A stretch of DNA of 64,000 nt, taken from NCBI RefSeq assembly GCF_049801095.1, contig NZ_JBNAGH010000001.1, positions 434,001 through 498,000 of the forward strand. Reading direction: 5' to 3'. The stretch comes from Dinoroseobacter sp049801095 (GTDB lineage: Bacteria; Pseudomonadota; Alphaproteobacteria; Rhodobacterales; Rhodobacteraceae). The notes beneath the pieces are model-generated. The model had not been told where the DNA came from, made no database searches, and was given only the letters and a program-made list of their open reading frames with translations. Made by a program: the position numbers and the translations under genes. This document shows, piece by piece, positions 34,533 to 42,744 of this stretch. Every line of letters begins with the position of its first letter. Positions within the stretch are counted from its first letter, which is position 1.

Positions 34533-35587
34533 GCGCGCTGGAGCGGCTTGGGCTTGCGGCCCTCACCCGGCTCGACCCCGAGACCGCCCATGGGCTGGCC
34601 CTGCGCGCCCTGCGCACGGGGCTCGGCCCCTCAACTGGGCCGGTGCGGACGCCGCGCCTCAGCACGCAGATCGCCGGGCTGCGCCTGCCCAATCCCGTGG
34701 GTCTGGCCGCCGGGTTCGACAAGAATGCCGAGGCGCTCGCCCCGCTGGCAAAGACAGGGTTCGGGTTTCTCGAAGTGGGGGCGGCGACCCCACTGCCCCA
34801 GCCGGGCAACCCGCGCCCGCGCCTCTTTCGGCTGACCGAAGATCGCGCGGCGATCAACCGGTTCGGGTTCAACAATGACGGGGCCGAGGCGATTGCTGCC
34901 CGTCTCGCTGCGCGCCCCAAGGGCACGGTGATCGGCCTCAATCTCGGGGCGAACAAGACGAGCGAGGATCGAGCCGGAGATTTCGCCCGCGTGCTCGCGA
35001 CCTGCGGGGCGCATGTGGATTTCGCCACGGTGAATGTCTCTTCCCCGAACACGGAAAAGCTTCGCGATCTGCAGGGGGCTGCGGCGCTTGAGGCGCTGCT
35101 GGCCGGGGTGATGGAGGCGCGCGCCGCCCTCGCGACCCCGATCCCCGTCTTCCTGAAGATCGCGCCGGATATGGACGCCGAAGGCCTCGCGGATATTGCA
35201 GCCGTCGCAAAATCGAGCGGGATCCATGCGATCATCGCCACGAACACGACCCTGAGCCGGGACGGGCTCGCCTCCGCCCATCGGGACGAGGCGGGTGGGC
35301 TCTCGGGCGCGCCGCTCTTTGAGCGCTCCACCCGGGTGCTCGCGCAGCTGTCGCAACTGACCGAGGGCGCGATCCCCCTGATCGGCGTGGGCGGCGTGGA
35401 CAGTGCCGAAGCAGCTTACGCCAAGATCCGCGCGGGCGCTTCGGCGGTGCAGCTTTACACCGCGCTGGTTTATGGCGGCATCAGCCTCGCCAGCGAGATC
35501 GCCCAGGGGCTGGACGCCCTGCTCGCCCGCGATGGGTTCTCGACCGTCGCCGAGGCCGTGGGCACCGGACGAGAGGACTGGCTATGA
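34529..35587 (+). CDS. pyrD: Dihydroorotate dehydrogenase (quinone), class 2
   Basis: 352 residues. The N-terminal helices (residues 1-40) mark the membrane-associated class 2 enzyme. The FMN and substrate blocks are AAGFDKNAEALAPLAKTGFGFLE, RLTEDRAAINRFGFNNDGAE, TVNVSSPNTEKLRDLQ with the catalytic Ser, and GVGGVDSAEAAYAKIRAGASAVQLYTAL. It oxidises dihydroorotate to orotate and passes electrons to ubiquinone. It starts in the DUF952 stop and ends in the start of the ArsC-like gene, both ATGA. Confidence 0.96.
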   Translation: MSALERLGLAALTRLDPETAHGLALRALRTGLGPSTGPVRTPRLSTQIAGLRLPNPVGLAAGFDKNAEALAPLAKTGFGFLEVGAATPLPQPGNPRPRLFRLTEDRAAINRFGFNNDGAEAIAARLAARPKGTVIGLNLGANKTSEDRAGDFARVLATCGAHVDFATVNVSSPNTEKLRDLQGAAALEALLAGVMEARAALATPIPVFLKIAPDMDAEGLADIAAVAKSSGIHAIIATNTTLSRDGLASAHRDEAGGLSGAPLFERSTRVLAQLSQLTEGAIPLIGVGGVDSAEAAYAKIRAGASAVQLYTALVYGGISLASEIAQGLDALLARDGFSTVAEAVGTGREDWL

Positions 35588-35931
35588 CTGATGTTCTGCT
35601 GTGGCATAACCCGCGCTGCTCGAAATCCCGGGCGGCCCTCGCCCTGCTGGAAGAGGCCGGGCATGATGTGACCCTGCGCCTCTATCTCAGCGAGGAACCG
35701 GATGAGGCCGAGCTGCGCGCGGTCCATGCGCGGTTGGGTGGCCCGGTGCGCGGGATGATGCGTGTGAAGGAAAAGGCCTATGGCGAGGCCGGGCTTGACG
35801 CCGAGAGCAGCGATGACGCGCTCTTTGCGGCCATGGCCGCCAATCCCAAACTGATCGAGCGACCCATTGCCTTTGCCGGGGGCAAGGCGGTGATCGGGCG
35901 TCCACCCGAGCGGGTGCTTGAGATCGTCTAG
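35584..35931 (+). CDS. arsC: ArsC-family (glutaredoxin-coupled) reductase
   Basis: 115 residues with the thioredoxin-like ArsC fold. Catalytic Cys12 is in HNPRCSKSR, and the later block LIERPIAFAGGKAVIGRPPE contains the arginines expected for oxyanion binding. Such proteins reduce arsenate to arsenite using glutathione and glutaredoxin. There is no arsR, arsB or acr3 gene nearby, so this may be a housekeeping YfgD-type relative rather than part of an arsenic operon. It is coupled to pyrD. Its TAG stop shares a CTAG with the stop of the opposing MATE gene. Confidence 0.85.
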   Translation: MTDVLLWHNPRCSKSRAALALLEEAGHDVTLRLYLSEEPDEAELRAVHARLGGPVRGMMRVKEKAYGEAGLDAESSDDALFAAMAANPKLIERPIAFAGGKAVIGRPPERVLEIV

Positions 35932-37262
35932 CCGCCCGCAGCGCGCTCTAATGCGGGGTATTTCGAGCCCAAAGTGATGGCGCGGACCACGAACATCACG
36001 GTGATCGCAGCCCAGAGCCCGTGATTGCCAAAACTCGGCAAAAGCAGCGCGACGGTGCAGCAATAGATGCCGAAGGACAGGGCCATCATGTTGCGCATGT
36101 CCCGCGTCCGGGTCGCCCCTATGAAGATCCCGTCGAGCATCCAGGCCGCCACGCCCAGCACCGGGGCCGCCACCATCCAGGGCAGGTAGCTGCGCGCGGT
36201 CTCCCGCACCTCAGGGGACGTCGTCATGATGTCGATCACTGTCGGCCCCAGCAGGGCAAAGGCGAGCGCCAGAGCCAGCGCTGTGCTTCCGCCCCAGAGG
36301 CTCGTCATCCAGGCCGCGCGCCGCAGCCGCGCCACCGCCCCCGCGCCATAGGCCTGCCCCACCAGCGCCTCGGCGGCGAAGGCAAACCCGTCGAGCGCAT
36401 AGGCGGTCACATGCAGGAATTGCAGCAGCACCTGATTGGCTGCCAGGGTCACATCACCCAGATCCGCGCCGAGAAAGAGGAAGGACACGAAGGCCGCCTG
36501 CAGCAGAACCGAGCGGATCAGGATGTCACCATTCACCGCCGCCATCTGCACCAGCCGGTCCTTGGCAAAGACCAGCGCGCTCTGCCGCCAGGCCGGTCGC
36601 GCGAAAGCATCCCGGCAGAGCCACAGGCCCAGCGCCAGCCCGGTCCATTCCGCGAGGAAGGTGGCAAAGGCCACGCCGGACACGCCCCAGCCGAGCCCGA
36701 GCACGAACCACAGATCGAGCGCGATATTGAGCCCATTCATCCAGAGCTGCAGGACGAGCACGCCCTTGGTCCGTTCCGCCGCGATGAGCCAGCCCGTCAG
36801 ACCATAGATCGCGATGGCCGCCGGGGCCGACCAGATCCGGATCTCCATATAGTCGCGGGCAAGGGCCTCGACCTCGGGACTGGCGGGGGAGACTTGAAAG
36901 GCGCCCCAGAAGAGCGCGCTCTGCAAAACGATCAAAGCCAGCCCGGCGCCGAACCCGATCAGGAGGGCCCGCGAAAGAAGTGCCGAGACCTCGTCGCGCT
37001 GCCCCGCGCCCAGCGCCTGGGCCACAAGGCCACTTGTCCCCATGCGCAGGAACCCGAAGATCCAGTAGATCGCCGTCAGGATGATCGCGCCGATGCCGAC
37101 CGCGCCGATCGGGGCCGCCTCGCCGATCTGGCCGACCACGCCCGTGTCCACCGCGCCGAGGATCGGCACGGTCGCATTCGAGAGCACGATCGGCACCGCG
37201 ATATGCAGCACCCGGCGATGGGTCAGAGGCCGCTCGGGCGCAGCATTTGCGGTCTCAGCCAT
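35928..37262 (-). CDS. MATE-family efflux transporter
   Basis: 444 residues with twelve hydrophobic segments in two similar halves. Typical MATE blocks include the N-terminal IAVPIVLSNATVPILGAVDTGVVGQ and a second-half AAEALVGQAYGAGAVARLRRA. Family members expel cationic drugs or dyes in exchange for Na+ or H+. DinF-like members resemble it most in the N-terminus. The stop codon overlaps that of the convergent ArsC-like gene through CTAG. Its start is overlapped by 8 bases by the upstream thioesterase gene, so the three minus-strand genes here are likely one operon. Confidence 0.92.
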   Translation of the reverse strand: MAETANAAPERPLTHRRVLHIAVPIVLSNATVPILGAVDTGVVGQIGEAAPIGAVGIGAIILTAIYWIFGFLRMGTSGLVAQALGAGQRDEVSALLSRALLIGFGAGLALIVLQSALFWGAFQVSPASPEVEALARDYMEIRIWSAPAAIAIYGLTGWLIAAERTKGVLVLQLWMNGLNIALDLWFVLGLGWGVSGVAFATFLAEWTGLALGLWLCRDAFARPAWRQSALVFAKDRLVQMAAVNGDILIRSVLLQAAFVSFLFLGADLGDVTLAANQVLLQFLHVTAYALDGFAFAAEALVGQAYGAGAVARLRRAAWMTSLWGGSTALALALAFALLGPTVIDIMTTSPEVRETARSYLPWMVAAPVLGVAAWMLDGIFIGATRTRDMRNMMALSFGIYCCTVALLLPSFGNHGLWAAITVMFVVRAITLGSKYPALERAAGG

Positions 37263-37788
37263 CGCTTGCAGGCGCGTCCGCCGCCTCGCGTCGGGGCATC
37301 AGGAAATGCACCGTGGCCTGGGCGATCGGGCGCTCGCGATTGTCCTGCCATGCCTCGACGAACACCGTCGCATAGCGCCGCCCGGACCGGGTCACCCGCG
37401 CCCGCGCATAGGCATCCCGCGGCAGGCCCGAGCGCAGGTAGTCCACGGTCAGGTCAATCGTCTTGGGCATGCGCGGCAAGGAGGCCGGGGTCAGGGTCTC
37501 GGCATCGATGGCGCCGCGCTCCAGATCATCCCAGAGCATGGCCCAGCTCACCTCGATCTGGGCCGTCACCTCGAGAAAGGCCGCCGTCACGCCACCATGG
37601 ATCGCAGGCAGCATCGGATTGCCGATGAGCTTGTCGTCAAAAGGCAGGAGCGCCGTGAGCTCATCCCCGCGCCGGTCCACGGAGACGCCGAGGAATTGGA
37701 TATAAGGCACGCCTTCGACCAGCGCGCGCAGGGCCGCGTCGCGGCGTTGCTTGACCACCTGCATGGGTTCGGGGCGTTTGCGGCTCAT
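37255..37788 (-). CDS. PaaI-type hotdog thioesterase, first of a tandem pair
   Basis: 177 residues from ATG 37788 (MSRKRPEPMQVV). The hotdog-fold signature is AIHGGVTAAFLEVTAQ, followed by TIDLTVDYLRSGLPRDAYARA. Family enzymes hydrolyse acyl- or aryl-CoA thioesters. It overlaps the upstream thioesterase gene by ATGA and the downstream MATE gene by 8 bases. The catalytic Asp/Glu in the second half of the signature appears as Glu. The substrate is unknown. Confidence 0.87.
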   Translation of the reverse strand: MSRKRPEPMQVVKQRRDAALRALVEGVPYIQFLGVSVDRRGDELTALLPFDDKLIGNPMLPAIHGGVTAAFLEVTAQIEVSWAMLWDDLERGAIDAETLTPASLPRMPKTIDLTVDYLRSGLPRDAYARARVTRSGRRYATVFVEAWQDNRERPIAQATVHFLMPRREAADAPASDG

Positions 37789-38222
37789 CTCGGACGCTCC
37801 ACCGTGAAAGCGCCGGTCGCCATGGCTACCGGGTGGTCCGGGTCGCCATCCATGGCCACGGCGCGCACGAAGGCGACGTTGCGGGTGATATGGTGACACT
37901 CCGCCCGGGCCGTGATCCGATCCCCGGGCTTGGCTGCGCGCATATAGTCGATGCGCAAATCGATGGTTGCCGTCCCGCCCGGCGCATCCGGATGGCAGAC
38001 CACCGCCGCCCCGCCACAGGTATCCATCAACGCCGAGACCGCGCCCCCATGGATCACGCCGGTCTTGGTATCGCCCACCAGCTGTTCGTCATAGGGCATC
38101 GAGATCACGGCAAGCCCATCCCCGATCTCCTCAACACTCATGTTGAGCGCCCGCGCATGGGGGATCATCTCGATAAATTGACGCGCCATCCGCGCCTTGT
38201 CGGTTTGGGGGTCTGTGCTCAT
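37785..38222 (-). CDS. PaaI-type hotdog thioesterase, second of a tandem pair
   Basis: 145 residues from ATG 38222 (MSTDPQTDKARM). The signature VIHGGAVSALMDTCGGAA carries the catalytic Asp, followed by ATIDLRIDYMRAAKPGDRI. It is more typical of PaaI than its downstream partner, and the pair probably arose by an old duplication or acts as a heteromer. It is the first gene of the minus-strand group with the second thioesterase and MATE. It is divergent from a MerR gene 104 bases away. Confidence 0.88.
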   Translation of the reverse strand: MSTDPQTDKARMARQFIEMIPHARALNMSVEEIGDGLAVISMPYDEQLVGDTKTGVIHGGAVSALMDTCGGAAVVCHPDAPGGTATIDLRIDYMRAAKPGDRITARAECHHITRNVAFVRAVAMDGDPDHPVAMATGAFTVERPR

Positions 38223-38326
38223 GGGGCCCTTCGCTTCCTTGCCGAGCCCGGTCCGGCCCCTTGCACAGACGCCACCGGGCGGGCACAAAAGAACTCGGAC
38301 GAACACCGCAGCCTTGGGGAGGGAGC

Positions 38327-38695
38327 ATGGCGGAGGACACTCTGAGCTTCAAGGACATGTGCGCGGCCTTTGACGTAACGCCGCGGACGCTCCGCTATTA
38401 TGAGTATATCGAGCTCCTGTCTCCGATCCGCGAAGGTCGCAGCCGGTTCTACACCCCGCGCGAGGTGGCGCGGATGAAGCTGATCATGCGCGGACGGCGG
38501 TTCGGCTTCTCGCTGGAGGAGATCCGGCAATGGCTGCTGATCTATGAGAATGAGGGCACCGAGGCCCAGAACCGGGTCTGGGTCGATGGCGCCACCGAGA
38601 AACTCGAGGCGCTTCACAAGGAGCGCGCGGAGCTCGATGCCGCGATCGACGAGTTGACCGAGCTCCGGGACAAGGTCGCCAAGACCCTGCCCTGA
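38327..38695 (+). CDS. MerR-family transcriptional regulator (first of two paralogues)
   Basis: 122 residues from ATG 38327, with a strong ribosome site (ggggaggga). The MerR helix-turn-helix and wing are TPRTLRYYEYIELLSPIREGRSRFYTPREVARM read in order along residues 17-50. GFSLEEIRQWL follows, then a dimerisation coiled coil. No cysteine cluster for metal sensing is present. It closely resembles the second MerR at 40.3 kb, which suggests the beta-oxidation (LiuR-like) subgroup. It is divergent from two thioesterase genes that it may control. Confidence 0.88.
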   Translation: MAEDTLSFKDMCAAFDVTPRTLRYYEYIELLSPIREGRSRFYTPREVARMKLIMRGRRFGFSLEEIRQWLLIYENEGTEAQNRVWVDGATEKLEALHKERAELDAAIDELTELRDKVAKTLP

Positions 38696-38707
38696 TGCCG
38701 CCGCGCT

Positions 38708-39736
38708 TTACGCGGAGGCCCGGAACGCCATGGCCGCCAGCCGCGCCCGCCCCGGACCCGCACCGGGTTCGGGATGGAACATCAGATCCGGCTCCACGGT
38801 CTTGGCTTCGGTGGTCCAGGCGGTGGTGATTGTGGCCCCCTCGGGCACATGGAGGGGCGCGCCGGTCATGTTCGGCAGGTATGCCGTCAGCATCATCTGC
38901 CAATTGCCCGCCCCCACCGTGCAGCGCGCCGAGAGCGTGACGGTCTCGTCTCCGACGCTGAGATCCACGGCACCGCCCTCGGGCACAGCCATGAAGACCA
39001 CGGCCTCCAGGTCCAGATCCCCGGCGGGACGCCCCTCGGGCGGCAGGGTCACGCCCGGCTCCCAGAGGGTGGTGTTGACCACACGGTTGCGGAACGCCTC
39101 GGCCTTGCTCTCGGGGGCGAAGACCGACACGACCTGAAGCTTGCGCTCCGGATCCACATAGACCGGGTCGCCTTCGGGGAGACGCGCAAGCCCGGCATCC
39201 ACGGCCTCCGCCGCGAGATCCCCGATGAAGCGGGTCATGTCGGAATTGGCGTGGATATGGCCCGTGGCGTTGAAGAATTGGCGCGGCAGCTCCGCGAGCC
39301 CCGTGTCCCGCTCGTATTCTTCAGTGATATCGACCCAGGCCAGCCCGTAATGATTGAAGAGCTCCAGCAGCGCGTCCTTGTAGGGGCGCTGCTCATTGTT
39401 CATATCCGCCTTCCAGGTGTCGATCAGGATCGGCAGAAAGCTCGCTCCGCAATCGGCCACGTGGCGGATCATCTCTTCGAGGTAATGCAGAAGGCTGCCA
39501 TCGGTGAAGCCCCCGGCGCTGAGCGCGGTGGCATCGGCGACGCAGCCCGACCAGAGCACTGTATCGCCCGGCTCATAGGGCGGATCCTGCTTCATGCGGA
39601 TGAGAGACATCAGCGTGCTCGCCGCACTGATCGCCGAATTCCGAACCGGATAACGGCGCACCATCTTGAGGGCGAATTGATCAGCCCAACCGCCATGCAT
39701 CACGGTGGAGGAGCTGCCTACTATATAAATCGTCAT
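38708..39736 (-). CDS. Probable SGNH/GDSL-like hydrolase
   Basis: 342 residues from ATG 39736 (MTIYIVGSSST). The N-terminal VGSSSTVMHGGWADQFA resembles SGNH block I, with Ser in place of the usual GDS. ATGHIHANSDMTRFIGDLAAEA near residue 170 fits the late His-containing block, although the usual DxxH aspartate is not obvious. Residues after about 200 form a separate beta-rich part (LDLEAVVFMAVPEGGAVDLSVG). It is not secreted by signal peptide. This could also be a capsule or polysaccharide-related protein; the family call is tentative. It sits alone between two MerR paralogues, convergent with the first. Confidence 0.5.
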   Translation of the reverse strand: MTIYIVGSSSTVMHGGWADQFALKMVRRYPVRNSAISAASTLMSLIRMKQDPPYEPGDTVLWSGCVADATALSAGGFTDGSLLHYLEEMIRHVADCGASFLPILIDTWKADMNNEQRPYKDALLELFNHYGLAWVDITEEYERDTGLAELPRQFFNATGHIHANSDMTRFIGDLAAEAVDAGLARLPEGDPVYVDPERKLQVVSVFAPESKAEAFRNRVVNTTLWEPGVTLPPEGRPAGDLDLEAVVFMAVPEGGAVDLSVGDETVTLSARCTVGAGNWQMMLTAYLPNMTGAPLHVPEGATITTAWTTEAKTVEPDLMFHPEPGAGPGRARLAAMAFRASA

Positions 39737-40325
39737 TAATCTGCCTTCGTACACTCAACCCGCCATACGGAAAAGCGGCGGGCCACAACGCTATCTAAGT
39801 CAGATTTTCTGAAACGTTAAGAAAGATATTGGTCTGTATTGGTCTCGGCGGAGCCTCGCCTTCAAATCGCTTTGGCGGACTTACATCTCTTGAGGGATGT
39901 CGCGTGTCGCGTTTGGACAGATGGATCAGCCGGACCGTCTCACCGACTTGGCGGACCGACCACCCCGCGCGGGTCAGAGCCCAGGACCTGCGCATCGGCC
40001 AAAGCGCAGAACTCGGGATCTTGATGGCGCAAGTCTGGTCGATCCAAACCGCGCGCGCCGCCGGGTTGCGGGAGACAGCCACGCGCGCCACCGCCCTCTC
40101 CCTCCCCCTGCGTCACAGGTCTCGGTGCCCGGAAATCTGCGCAAAATGACCATGGTGACCAAAGGGCAGATTCGCGCCGGATCCCCTATTTACCTTAAGA
40201 AAATGACTTAACGCCGGGTCGCTCACGAAATGACGTGACGTCCCTGTTACGTAAACGTCAACTGTTCTTGTAACCTAATGCATGTCGGGTCACATGCAGC
40301 GTGTACCTGACAAGTGAGATGTAAC
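39737..40325. other. 589-base spacer between SGNH-like gene and second MerR gene
   Basis: No convincing gene is seen; short open frames here lack ribosome sites and family features. The left part is AT-richer, with a palindrome TCAGA-TTT-TCTGA at 39800-39812, upstream of the SGNH-like gene, and a direct repeat of attggtct near 39828 and 39838. The right end holds the MerR operator and promoter region. The middle (39850-40140) is GC-rich and featureless, possibly a remnant of a lost gene. Confidence 0.5.
40246..40262. promoter_or_regulatory. LiuR-like operator upstream of MerR/beta-oxidation genes
   Basis: GTTACGTAAACGTCAAC contains two ACGT cores separated by AA, flanked by GTT and AAC. It resembles the ACGTAAACGT-type motif recalled for LiuR, a MerR-family regulator of branched-chain amino acid and fatty acid breakdown in proteobacteria. 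A second pair of ACGT cores (tgacgtgacgtc) lies just upstream at 40231-40242. It is 63 bases before the MerR start, so autoregulation is likely. Confidence 0.55.
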
Positions 40326-40727
40326 ATGACCCAGACTGACTACACCACGATCCGCGACATGTGCGAAATCTACGATGTGACTCCGCGCACGCTGCGGTTC
40401 TACGAATCCAAGGAACTGCTCTTTCCCGTTCGTGAAGGCCAGAAGCGTCTTTTCACCCGCCGGGACCGGGCACGCCTGAAGCTGATCCTGCGCGGAAAGC
40501 GCTTTGGTTTTAGCCTCGAGGAGATCCGTCAGCTGCTCGATCTCTACGACCGGGGCGACCGTCAGCTCACGCAATTGTCAAAAACCTATGAGATCGCGCA
40601 GCAACGGCTCGCGGATATGGAGCGTCAGCGCGAAGAGCTGGACGAGGCCATCGACGATCTCAAGGAGCAACTCGATTGGGGGGCGAAGATGATCGACTCC
40701 CTGAAGGAAAAAGAAGCCGCCGCCTGA
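40326..40727 (+). CDS. MerR-family regulator, LiuR-like
   Basis: 133 residues from ATG 40326 (MTQTDYTTIRDM). The DNA-binding part is VTPRTLRFYESKELL with RRDRARLKLILRGKRFGFSLEEIRQLLDLYDRG. The C-terminal half is a charged coiled coil (LADMERQREELDEAIDDLKEQL), used for dimerisation. The family member LiuR senses acyl-CoA-type ligands and represses degradation genes. The directly following acyl-CoA dehydrogenase, 28 bases downstream, and the operator motif upstream support that placement. It is clearly paralogous to the MerR at 38.3 kb. Confidence 0.85.
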   Translation: MTQTDYTTIRDMCEIYDVTPRTLRFYESKELLFPVREGQKRLFTRRDRARLKLILRGKRFGFSLEEIRQLLDLYDRGDRQLTQLSKTYEIAQQRLADMERQREELDEAIDDLKEQLDWGAKMIDSLKEKEAAA

Positions 40728-40755
40728 GCGCGCGCGAGGATCAACGGAGAGGCCC

Positions 40756-42534
40756 ATGCCCAGCTATACCGCCCCGACGAAGGATATGCAGTTCCTGCTT
40801 CACGACGTGCTCAACGTCTCGCAGAGCGGCATTCCCGGCTATGACGAGCTTGATGCCGAGTTCACCAGTGCCGTGCTGGAGGAGGCGGGCAAGCTGGCCA
40901 CCGAAGTGCTCCATCCGCTGAACACCGTGGGCGATGCCCAGGGCTGTGTGCTGGAGAACGGGGTGGTGCGCACGCCGGAGGGATTCAAGGACGCCTATAA
41001 GCTGATGTGCGAAGGCGGCTGGACCGGGCTCGATATGGATCCCGACTATGGCGGTCAGGGCATGCCCTATATCCTGCAGACGGCCACGGGCGAGATGTTC
41101 TCGGCCGCCAACATGGCGTTCCAGATGTATAACGGCCTGACCCATGGCGCGATGTCCGCCCTGGCCGAGCACGCCTCGGATCAGCAGAAGGCGACCTACC
41201 TGCCCAGCATGATCGCGGGCACCTGGACCGGCACCATGAACCTGACCGAGCCGCAATGCGGTACGGATCTGGGCCTGATCCGCACCAAGGCGGAGCCCCA
41301 GGAAGACGGGACCTACAAGATCTCCGGCCAGAAAATCTGGATCTCGGCCGGCGAGCACGACATGTCCGAGAACATCATCCATCTGGTTCTGGCCAAGATC
41401 CCCGGCGGCCCCGAGGGCGTGAAGGGCATCTCGCTCTTCATCGTGCCGAAATTCATGGTTAATGAAGATGGCAGCCTCGGCGATCGCAACGCGGTCTCCT
41501 GCGGTGGGCTCGAGCACAAGATGGGCATCCACGGCAACGCCACCTGCGTGATGAACTATGACGAGGCCACGGGCTTCCTCGTGGGTGAGATGCACAAGGG
41601 CCTGCGGGCGATGTTCACCATGATGAACGAGGCCCGCCTCTCGGTGGCGCTGCAGGGTTATGCCCAGGGCGACATCGCCTATCAGAACGCGCTCGGTTTT
41701 GCCCGGGATCGTCTGCAGGGCCGCGATGTGACCGGCGTGCAGGCGCCCGAGAAGCCCGCGGATCCGATCATCGTCCATCCGGATGTGCGCCGGAACCTGA
41801 TGGATCAGAAGTCTTTCGTCGAGGCGGCGCGCGCGCTGGTCTTCTGGGGCGCGACCCTGATCGACGAAGCCCACCGATCGAAGGATGCCGAGGCGGATGC
41901 GATGATCTCGCTCCTGATCCCGGTGATGAAGGGCTTCCTGACCGACAAGGGCTTCGAGACCACGGTTCTGGCCCAGCAGACCCTCGGCGGGTCCGGCTTC
42001 ACCAAGGAATGGGGTCTGGAGCAGTTCGTCCGCGATGCGCGGATCGCCATGATCTATGAGGGCACCAACGGGATCCAGTCCCTCGACCTCGTCGGGCGCA
42101 AGCTGGGCCTGAATGGCGGCAAGACCGTCATGGCCTTCTTCGACATGGTCAAAACCTTCCTGAAGGAGAACGAGGACAACGCCGCCCTGAAGGAGGGCTT
42201 CCTCGACCCGCTCAAGGCGGCCTCCAAGGACCTGCAGGCGGCGGGCATGTACTTCATGCAGAACGGCATGAAGAACCCCAATAACGCGCTCTCGGGCAGC
42301 TATGACTTCATGCATCTCTTCGGGCATGTCTGCCTCGGGCTGATGTGGGCGAAGATGGCCAAGGCCTCCATGGCGGCGCTTGAGGCGGGCGACACGGACA
42401 CCCAGTTCCACGAGACCAAGATCGCCACGGGCCGCTACTACATGTCCCGCCAGCTGCCCATGACCAGCACCCATCTGGCGCGGATCACCACCGGGGCCGA
42501 GCCGGTGATGGCGCTGGACGCCGCCAATTTCTGA
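40756..42534 (+). CDS. Acyl-CoA dehydrogenase, long form with C-terminal extension (DmdC-like)
   Basis: 592 residues, the length of the DmdC/AcdA-type subgroup rather than the usual 380. The core blocks are WTGTMNLTEPQCGTDLGLI (FAD/substrate), ISGQKIWISAGEHD and QTLGGSGFTKEWGLEQFVRDARIAMIYEGTNGIQ, read in order. The catalytic base is Glu435 in YEGTNGIQ. That is the same number I recall for the DMSP-derived enzyme DmdC of a roseobacter. It may act on methylmercaptopropionyl-CoA or ordinary acyl-CoA; the sequence alone does not decide. It follows the LiuR-like gene. Confidence 0.92.
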   Translation: MPSYTAPTKDMQFLLHDVLNVSQSGIPGYDELDAEFTSAVLEEAGKLATEVLHPLNTVGDAQGCVLENGVVRTPEGFKDAYKLMCEGGWTGLDMDPDYGGQGMPYILQTATGEMFSAANMAFQMYNGLTHGAMSALAEHASDQQKATYLPSMIAGTWTGTMNLTEPQCGTDLGLIRTKAEPQEDGTYKISGQKIWISAGEHDMSENIIHLVLAKIPGGPEGVKGISLFIVPKFMVNEDGSLGDRNAVSCGGLEHKMGIHGNATCVMNYDEATGFLVGEMHKGLRAMFTMMNEARLSVALQGYAQGDIAYQNALGFARDRLQGRDVTGVQAPEKPADPIIVHPDVRRNLMDQKSFVEAARALVFWGATLIDEAHRSKDAEADAMISLLIPVMKGFLTDKGFETTVLAQQTLGGSGFTKEWGLEQFVRDARIAMIYEGTNGIQSLDLVGRKLGLNGGKTVMAFFDMVKTFLKENEDNAALKEGFLDPLKAASKDLQAAGMYFMQNGMKNPNNALSGSYDFMHLFGHVCLGLMWAKMAKASMAALEAGDTDTQFHETKIATGRYYMSRQLPMTSTHLARITTGAEPVMALDAANF

Positions 42535-42578
42535 GACGAGATCGCCCCGCGCAGCTGCGGGGTGACGGACAGGGAGGA

Positions 42579-42643
42579 GATCGGGAAAGCCAAGGCCCTC
42601 CGCGCGGCGGAAACGCAGCGTCACAGGCTCGGCTTTCCCGATC
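42579..42643. terminator. Long inverted repeat between the two acyl-CoA dehydrogenase genes
   Basis: GATCGGGAAAGCC (42579-42591) and its exact complement GGCTTTCCCGATC (42631-42643) enclose 39 bases. Only three T residues follow, so it may be a weak terminator, an RNA-processing hairpin or an attenuator that separates expression of the two genes. A smaller hairpin, ccccgc/gcgggg, lies just before it at 42545-42562. Confidence 0.55.
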
Positions 42644-42744
42644 TTTGAGGTACTCAAACCGGGGTGGCAATGACCATACTCCGGACATCATAAACAGCAG
42701 GAGGCGCCGGACCGCCCGGGTCCGCGCAGAAGGGGAGAGCCGCG

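Noticed and set aside
35584..35931. An arsenic resistance operon
   Set aside because: Only an ArsC-like gene is present, coupled to pyrD, without arsR, arsB, arsH or acr3.
36021..37628. A 535-codon plus-strand frame over the MATE gene
   Set aside because: It is a shadow with biased composition; the MATE protein on the other strand is clearly real.
39795..40149. Short open frames on both strands in the 589-base spacer
   Set aside because: They have no ribosome site, no recognisable motif, and mutually overlapping frames of equal quality.
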